DNA from: an uncultured Flavobacterium sp.
Lineage (GTDB): Bacteria > Bacteroidota > Bacteroidia > Flavobacteriales > Flavobacteriaceae
Length of the DNA stretch: 38,960 nt
Direction of reading: 5' to 3'
NCBI RefSeq assembly: GCF_947632075.1
Contig: NZ_CANRNX010000015.1
Location: forward strand, 1 to 38,960
Shown here: in pieces, positions 34,439-38,960 of the stretch
Position numbering within the stretch: the stretch's first letter is position 1
Layout of the letters: every line of letters starts with the position of its first letter
The notes under the pieces: generated by a model
The model's input: the letters and a program-made list of their open reading frames with translations, nothing else
Database searches by the model: none
What the model was told of the DNA's origin: nothing
Program-made: the position numbers and the translations under genes

Positions 34439-35869
34439 TTATGCGATTTCAGAAACACGAATAGTATTCACCATTCCTTTCTCAATAATAGGCATTGAGG
34501 CTAAACTAATTGTATAATCACCTTTTTCAACGTAATTATGTGCTTTTGCGATCTCATTTATATCTTCAATAGTAACATCTGTACTCTCGTATTTATCATA
34601 CCAAAAAGCAGTTACCCCCCAAAGCAAGCTTAATTGGGTAAGCATATTTTTATTCGAAGTAAAAGCTAAAATATGAGCACTTGGTCTCCATGCAGAAATC
34701 TGAAATGCAGTATATCCAGAATTTGTTAAAGTATTAATTGTTTTCGCTTCAATATCGTTAGCCATATCTGCTGCATGTAAACAAATTGCCTTTGTTAAAA
34801 AACGATTGGTTTTAATTTTAGGGTCAGTTACATCTAATTTAATTAAATCAGAATCTTCTACACTAAAAATAATTTGTGTCATTTTCTCGATTACCTGAAC
34901 AGGGTAGCTTCCTACAGAAGTTTCTCCAGATAACATTACCGCATCAGCTCCGTCCATAACAGAGTTTGCCACATCGTTCACTTCAGCTCTTGTTGGAGTT
35001 AAACTTGTAATCATCGTTTCCATCATTTGTGTTGCGATGATAACCGGAATACGAGCTGTTTTCGCTTTGATAACTAAGTTTTTCTGAATTAACGGAACTT
35101 CTTGTGCCGGAATTTCAACACCTAAATCTCCACGAGCAACCATCAATCCATCACAATTTGTTATAATCTTGTCGATATTTTCAACTGCTTCTGGTTTTTC
35201 AATTTTTGCAATAACAGGAATTTTATGATTTGAATGTTCTCGAATGATTTTATGTAAATCTTCTAAATCTTCAGGTGTTCTTACGAAAGAAAGAGCAATC
35301 CAATCAACTTCTAAACCAATTGCGAAAATAGCATCTTTTATATCTTTTTCGGTTAAAGCTGGTAACGAAACTTTAGTGTTTGGAAGGTTTACCCCTTTTT
35401 TAGATTTCAAAGGTCCGCCTTGAATAACTTTAGCTTTAACTTCGGTGTTTTTATCAGTTGATAAAACTTCAAACATTAATTTTCCGTCATCTAAAAGAAT
35501 GGTTTCGCCTGGATTAACATCTTGTGGGAATTTTTTGTAGTTCATGTAAACGCGTTTAGCATCACCTAAGAACTCCTGTTCTGTAGAAAATGTAATTTCA
35601 TCATCTGGATTTAAAATTACATCCTCTTTCATCACTCCAACACGTAATTTTGGACCTTGTAAATCGGCTAAAATAGCTGTGTTGTATTTATAAGTTTCGT
35701 TTAATTCACGAATAATATTTACTTTTTCTTGAATGTCTTCATAGTCAGCGTGAGAGAAGTTAATTCTAAAAACATTAACTCCTGCTTCTATCATTTTTTG
35801 TATTGTTTCTTTAGTACTACAAGCAGGTCCTAAAGTTGCCACAATTTTAGTTTTTTTTCTTGGTAACAT
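34439..35869 (-). CDS. pyk: Pyruvate kinase
   Basis: Converts phosphoenolpyruvate and ADP to pyruvate and ATP. N-terminal KTKIVATLGPACSTKETIQK, the catalytic PVIAKIEKPEAVENIDKI region near 213-230 with the active-site lysine, MVARGDLGVEIPAQEVP near 240-256, and the GETSVGSYPVQVIEKM stretch near 309-324 are all typical. The length (476 aa) is normal. The last gene of the acpP-fabF-rnc unit, two bases after the IPExxxVDY gene. Confidence 0.97.
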   Translation of the reverse strand: MLPRKKTKIVATLGPACSTKETIQKMIEAGVNVFRINFSHADYEDIQEKVNIIRELNETYKYNTAILADLQGPKLRVGVMKEDVILNPDDEITFSTEQEFLGDAKRVYMNYKKFPQDVNPGETILLDDGKLMFEVLSTDKNTEVKAKVIQGGPLKSKKGVNLPNTKVSLPALTEKDIKDAIFAIGLEVDWIALSFVRTPEDLEDLHKIIREHSNHKIPVIAKIEKPEAVENIDKIITNCDGLMVARGDLGVEIPAQEVPLIQKNLVIKAKTARIPVIIATQMMETMITSLTPTRAEVNDVANSVMDGADAVMLSGETSVGSYPVQVIEKMTQIIFSVEDSDLIKLDVTDPKIKTNRFLTKAICLHAADMANDIEAKTINTLTNSGYTAFQISAWRPSAHILAFTSNKNMLTQLSLLWGVTAFWYDKYESTDVTIEDINEIAKAHNYVEKGDYTISLASMPIIEKGMVNTIRVSEIA

Positions 35870-35871
35870 AT

Positions 35872-36375
35872 TTAAAATATTAAATTGTTGATTGATTTTA
35901 TTTGATTGGTATCGGCTAAATAAACAGTTGAGAAATGTTTTAAGTTTGAAAGAGTTGAAATGAAACTATCGATGTTGTAATAATCATCAATCTCATCAAT
36001 TTTAAGTAAATAGTCAAATTTATTTAATTCTGGAATCAAGTTGATTTGTGAATTAAATTTATGGTCTATTTCGGTAAATAAAGAATCTTCTTGAGGATTT
36101 TTATTTTGGACGAAAGATTTATTTTGAACTAAATTCCAAATTAAATGATTGTTTGAATCTTCAAAAGTAAAACGACTAAAATGTCCCGTTCCATTTTCGT
36201 TGGTAAATTCAATTTCTAAAAGTTCTTTGATAAAGAACATATCAAAGGCTTTGTTAAGTGTAAAAGCAACTTTATAATCTTCTAAAGGAGTTTGAATAGC
36301 AATTAGTTTGAATTCTTCGAATGAAAATTCATCTAATGTTAGTTTTAATATATTTTTTCCTTTTTGAAGTGCCAT
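35872..36375 (-). CDS. IPExxxVDY-family protein
   Basis: A Bacteroidota-specific small protein of unknown function, regularly found between rnc and pyk. The naming motif appears here as IPELNKFDYLL (about residues 112-122 from the chosen start). I start at the ATG 36373-36375 (MALQKGKNILKL), 167 aa; the frame is open for 23 more codons to 36444, but that stretch is hydrophobic, unlike the family, and contains a TAnnTTTG promoter element. The protein is soluble and rich in Asn, Phe and Leu. Two bases separate it from pyk. Confidence 0.85.
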   Translation of the reverse strand: MALQKGKNILKLTLDEFSFEEFKLIAIQTPLEDYKVAFTLNKAFDMFFIKELLEIEFTNENGTGHFSRFTFEDSNNHLIWNLVQNKSFVQNKNPQEDSLFTEIDHKFNSQINLIPELNKFDYLLKIDEIDDYYNIDSFISTLSNLKHFSTVYLADTNQIKSINNLIF

Positions 36376-36392
36376 TGAAAAATTATTTAATA

Positions 36393-36400
36393 CAAAAGTA
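36393..36400 (-). promoter_or_regulatory. Possible internal promoter before the IPExxxVDY and pyk genes
   Basis: TACTTTTG on the minus strand (36400-36393) matches TAnnTTTG, 17 bases before the chosen ATG. No TTG is found at 17-23 bases upstream, so only half of the promoter pattern is supported. If real, it lets pyk be transcribed apart from rnc. Confidence 0.35.
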
Positions 36401-36448
36401 CTATAAATAAGCAAGTTTTGTTTGTAAAAAGGAATAAAAAACAATTTC

Positions 36449-37195
36449 TTAATGTTTTGAAATTATGTTTTTTTGTAAAGCAAAATAGGCACGTTGAGCT
36501 GCTTTTTCTTCTGCCTTTTTCTTAGATGTAGCTCTTGCTTTTGCGATAACATTTTCGTTGTAATATAATTTTACTCCAAAATACTTTATGTTTTCGCAGC
36601 CATCATCTTCAAAAGATTCAAATTTAAACGACTTTTTTTCTTTCTGGCAATATTCTATAAACAAACTTTTGTAACTCGTTATTCTACCTTCGAGTTCTTC
36701 GATATTACCAAATTCTTTTAAAATATAAGATTTAATAAACTTTTCGCAATGAACAAAACTTTTGTCTAAAAAAATCGCACCTATTAAAGCTTCTAAAATA
36801 TTACCATGAATATTATCACCAACTTGGGATTTTTGTATTTTGCAATCAAGAAAATCTATTAATTGAAGTTTTTTTCCAACACGATTTAAGCTATCTCTAC
36901 TAACTAGTTTAGATCGCATTTTGGTTAAATAACCTTCATCTCCATTAGGAGAAGCGCTGTATAAATGAGCAGCGATTGCAGTTCCTAAAATAGCATCACC
37001 TAAAAACTCTAAACGTTCGTAATTGATTTGTTTTCCGTTTTCGTCTAATTTATTTACAGATCTATGTGTAAAAGCTTGCTCATAAATTGACATATCATTC
37101 GGTGAAAATTCTAACAAGTTTTTTAATTTATCCAAAAAAATCCCGCTTTGAGTAGAACGGGATTTCCTTTTGAATATTTTGTACAAGAAATTCAT
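36449..37195 (-). CDS. rnc: Ribonuclease III
   Basis: Double-strand-specific endoribonuclease for rRNA and mRNA processing. The catalytic signature ERLEFLGDAILGTAI lies near residues 61-75, with the second acidic site LEALIGAIFLDKS near 134-146. A C-terminal double-strand RNA-binding domain (about 167-240) ends in ATSKKKAEEKAAQRAYFAL. The length (248 aa) is normal. It follows fabF by 11 bases. Codons 11-20 contain a terminator-like hairpin (see separate entry). Confidence 0.96.
   Translation of the reverse strand: MNFLYKIFKRKSRSTQSGIFLDKLKNLLEFSPNDMSIYEQAFTHRSVNKLDENGKQINYERLEFLGDAILGTAIAAHLYSASPNGDEGYLTKMRSKLVSRDSLNRVGKKLQLIDFLDCKIQKSQVGDNIHGNILEALIGAIFLDKSFVHCEKFIKSYILKEFGNIEELEGRITSYKSLFIEYCQKEKKSFKFESFEDDGCENIKYFGVKLYYNENVIAKARATSKKKAEEKAAQRAYFALQKNIISKH
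37134..37165 (-). terminator. Terminator-like hairpin inside the 5' end of rnc
   Basis: On the minus strand AAATCCCG (37165-37158), a 12-base loop, CGGGATTT (37145-37138) and a run of seven T (including the stem end) form a classic intrinsic-terminator shape, located 30 bases into rnc. No other terminator exists between fabF and rnc. It may attenuate readthrough into rnc or be an RNase III target; both are inference. Confidence 0.5.
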
Positions 37196-37206
37196 TAAAG
37201 AAGGTC

Positions 37207-38460
37207 TTACGAATTAATTTTTTTTACTAAAACACAAGCGTTATGTCCTCCGAAACCGAAAGTGTTACTCATAACAACTTTCATATCACGTTTTTGCGCT
37301 GTGTTAAATGTGAAATTTAACTTTTCATCAATATTTTCATCATCTGTGAAGTGGTTGATTGTTGGAGGAACCATTCCGTGTTCAATTGAAAGAATACAAG
37401 AAATAGCTTCAATTGCACCAGTAGCTCCTAACAAATGTCCTGTCATAGATTTTGTAGAGTTGATGTTTAAGTTATAAGCATGTTCTCCAAATACTTGTTT
37501 GATTGCTTTTGTTTCAGCAATGTCACCAAGTGGTGTTGAAGTACCATGTAAATTAATTCCGTCTACATCAGAAGGTTGTAAACCAGCATCACGTAAACAA
37601 TTTATCATTACATTCATTGCTCCTAAACCTTCTGGATGCGGCGCTGTAATATGATGTGCATCTGCAGACATACCTCCACCGCCAATTTCGCAGTAAATTT
37701 TAGCTCCACGAGCAACAGCGTGTTCGTATTCTTCTAAAATTAAAGTTCCTGAACCTTCACCCAAAACAAATCCATCGCGATCTTTGTCCATTGGTCTAGA
37801 TGCAGTTTTTGGATCGTCATTTCTTGTTGAAAGCGCATGCATTGCATTAAAGCCTCCAATACCTGCAATAGTTACAGCAGCTTCTGAACCTCCTGTAATA
37901 ATTACATCTGCTTGACCTAAACGAATATAATTAAAAGCGTCGATAATTGCATTTGTTGAAGATGCACATGCAGATACAGTTGTGAAGTTTGGTCCTCTAA
38001 AACCATATTTCATTGAAATGTGTCCTCCTGCAATATCAGCAATCATTTTTGGAATAAAGAATGGATTGAATTTTGGAGTTCCATTTCCTTGGTTAAAGTT
38101 AGTTACTTCGTCTTGAAATGTTTGTAATCCTCCAATTCCAGATCCCCAAATAACACCGGCACGATCTAAATCTAATTTTTCTAAGTCAAAGTTAGCATCA
38201 GCCATTGCTTCCATAGTACTAACCATGGCATATTGTGCATAGCGATCCATTTTTCTTGCTTCTTTTCTGTCGATAAATTCTTCAACGTTAAAATTCTTTA
38301 CTTCACAAGCAAATTGTGTTTTAAAGTTAGAAGCATCGAAATAAGTGATTGGTGCAGCTCCACTAACTCCATTGATTAAACCATTCCAAAATTCTTGAAT
38401 GTTGTTTCCAATTGGGGTAAGTGCGCCTAAACCTGTTACAACTACTCGCCTTAAGTTCAT
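37207..38460 (-). CDS. fabF: 3-oxoacyl-ACP synthase II
   Basis: Elongates fatty acids by condensing acyl-ACP with malonyl-ACP. The catalytic triad is C165 (VSACASSTN), H305 (NLHGTSTPLGD) and H342 (SMTGHLLGATGA). The length of 417 aa is typical. It follows acpP after a 186-base gap that contains two hairpins, so its expression is probably lower than that of acpP. Confidence 0.98.
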   Translation of the reverse strand: MNLRRVVVTGLGALTPIGNNIQEFWNGLINGVSGAAPITYFDASNFKTQFACEVKNFNVEEFIDRKEARKMDRYAQYAMVSTMEAMADANFDLEKLDLDRAGVIWGSGIGGLQTFQDEVTNFNQGNGTPKFNPFFIPKMIADIAGGHISMKYGFRGPNFTTVSACASSTNAIIDAFNYIRLGQADVIITGGSEAAVTIAGIGGFNAMHALSTRNDDPKTASRPMDKDRDGFVLGEGSGTLILEEYEHAVARGAKIYCEIGGGGMSADAHHITAPHPEGLGAMNVMINCLRDAGLQPSDVDGINLHGTSTPLGDIAETKAIKQVFGEHAYNLNINSTKSMTGHLLGATGAIEAISCILSIEHGMVPPTINHFTDDENIDEKLNFTFNTAQKRDMKVVMSNTFGFGGHNACVLVKKINS

Positions 38461-38497
38461 ATAATAATTTTATTATAATTTATTTATTAAAAAAGGA

Positions 38498-38536
38498 AAC
38501 CCAGCGTTTCATTAAATTGCTAAGAAACATTGGGTT
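38498..38536 (-). terminator. Second hairpin in the acpP-fabF gap
   Basis: AACCCA-GC-GTTTC / GAAAC-AT-TGGGTT forms a stem of 11 pairs with one internal mismatch and a 13-base loop. It lies 38 bases before the fabF start. It lacks a long T-run and may be a processing or stability element rather than a terminator. Confidence 0.45.
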
Positions 38537-38603
38537 GCTATTTTTCTTTTGTTTTAGATTGTTTTTTCAATCATTTTTTAATAAAAGCTTATGCTTTGTT
38601 CAA

Positions 38604-38651
38604 AATAATAACACTCACGTGCCTAAACACGTGAGTTCAATTGTTATTATT
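38604..38651 (-). terminator. Strong hairpin directly after acpP
   Basis: An inner perfect stem ACTCACGTG / CACGTGAGT with a 6-base loop is extended by an outer AATAATAAC / GTTATTATT pair that reaches into the acpP stop codon. It probably stops most transcripts after the abundant ACP mRNA while some continue into fabF. Confidence 0.7.
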
Positions 38652-38883
38652 TTTTAGCTTCTTCGATGTAAGAGATAGCTTGTCCAACTGTAGCAATGTT
38701 TTCAGCTTGGTCATCTGGGATTTGAATATCAAATTCTTTTTCAAATTCCATGATAAGCTCAACAGTGTCTAATGAATCAGCTCCTAAATCATTAGTGAAG
38801 CTTGCTTCAACTACAACCTCGTTTTCGTCAACTCCTAATTTGTCAACGATAATCGCTTTTACTCTTGATGCAATGTCTGACAT
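38647..38883 (-). CDS. acpP: Acyl carrier protein
   Basis: Carries growing acyl chains on a 4'-phosphopantetheine arm attached to S37 in the [10 protein letters not shown] motif. At 78 aa with four short helices and a strongly acidic composition it is a standard type II ACP. Directly upstream of fabF in the same direction, the usual bacterial arrangement. Confidence 0.98.
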   Translation of the reverse strand: MSDIASRVKAIIVDKLGVDENEVVVEASFTNDLGADSLDTVELIMEFEKEFDIQIPDDQAENIATVGQAISYIEEAKK

Positions 38884-38912
38884 AATCTTTTAATTTTAAG
38901 TTTAATTTATCG

Positions 38913-38947
38913 GTGGTAAAGGTAATAAACCTTAATTTAATTACCAC
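38913..38947 (-). promoter_or_regulatory. Possible acpP promoter with a flanking palindrome
   Basis: On the minus strand GTG (38946-38944), a 19-base spacer and TACCTTTA (38924-38917) differ from TTG / TAnnTTTG by one base each. GTGGTAA (38913-38919) and TTACCAC (38941-38947) form an inverted repeat enclosing the element. It could be an operator for a fatty acid regulator, or chance in AT-rich DNA. Confidence 0.35.
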
Positions 38948-38960
38948 ACTAAATAATGTT

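Noticed and set aside
36376..36444. N-terminal extension of the IPExxxVDY gene
   Set aside because: The 23 extra residues are hydrophobic and unlike the family, and the stretch includes a TAnnTTTG element, so it is more likely non-coding.
38421..38657. A plus-strand frame over the acpP-fabF gap
   Set aside because: Low-complexity Phe/Leu/Asn content, runs through both hairpins, and overlaps coding ends; not a gene.

Overview
The window comes from a low-GC member of the Bacteroidota, most likely Flavobacteriaceae (Flavobacterium- or Myroides-like). The basis is: separate nuoC and nuoD with a short NuoG that lacks the molybdopterin domain, an IPExxxVDY-family gene between rnc and pyk, DUF4421-like exported proteins, almost no Shine-Dalgarno sequences, and promoters of the Bacteroidota type (TTG, 17-19 bp, TAnnTTTG). 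The content is chromosomal housekeeping. I saw no mobile elements, phage genes, CRISPR arrays, tRNAs or rRNAs, and no gap without a gene exceeds about 220 bases.

Layout. (1) 1-7870, minus strand: respiratory complex I operon nuoA-B-C-D-E-F-G-H-I-J-K; nuoK runs off the left edge and nuoL-N would lie beyond it. (2) 8091-8288: cold-shock protein with its own promoter and terminator. (3) 8439-12296, minus: DUF177-rpmF-fabH-accB-accC, which joins ribosomal protein L32 to the first steps of fatty acid synthesis. (4) 12370-14062: pdxA (vitamin B6) diverging from ribE (riboflavin synthase). (5) 14115-16756, minus: a small exported protein, a SulP anion transporter with STAS domain, and a beta-carbonic anhydrase, a plausible bicarbonate-handling unit. 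(6) 16976-20087, plus: LD-carboxypeptidase (S66), YraN nuclease-like protein, aspartate ammonia-lyase, and a small exported TonB-C-like protein. (7) 20141-20554, minus: CBS-pair protein. (8) 20705-32106: a heme biosynthesis cluster. On the minus strand hemA-hemC-hemD-hemE is followed, after a terminator-like hairpin, by a 119-aa hypothetical gene, hemF, two tandem DUF4421-like genes, hemB and a cytochrome c lipoprotein gene. On the plus strand lie an AraC-family regulator and hemH-hemJ, leading into an orphan sensor histidine kinase and an enoyl-CoA hydratase. (9) 34439-38883, minus: acpP-fabF-rnc-IPExxxVDY-pyk.

How the genes work together. Heme synthesis from glutamyl-tRNA is nearly complete here (HemA, B, C, D, E, F, J, H; only HemL is absent) and uses the oxygen-dependent HemF and the HemJ-type protoporphyrinogen oxidase, which suits an aerobic respirer that also needs complex I. 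The two ends of the window hold the acc/fabH and acp/fabF parts of fatty acid synthesis.

Most interesting signal: the divergent hemA/araC intergenic region carries a perfect 10-bp inverted repeat (TTTAGCGTTA) whose two arms each sit at the -33 position of a TAnnTTTG promoter. A degenerate copy lies at the same distance in front of hemH. This looks like a heme-regulon element, possibly the site of the adjacent AraC protein. A second notable signal is a canonical intrinsic-terminator-like hairpin inside the first codons of rnc.
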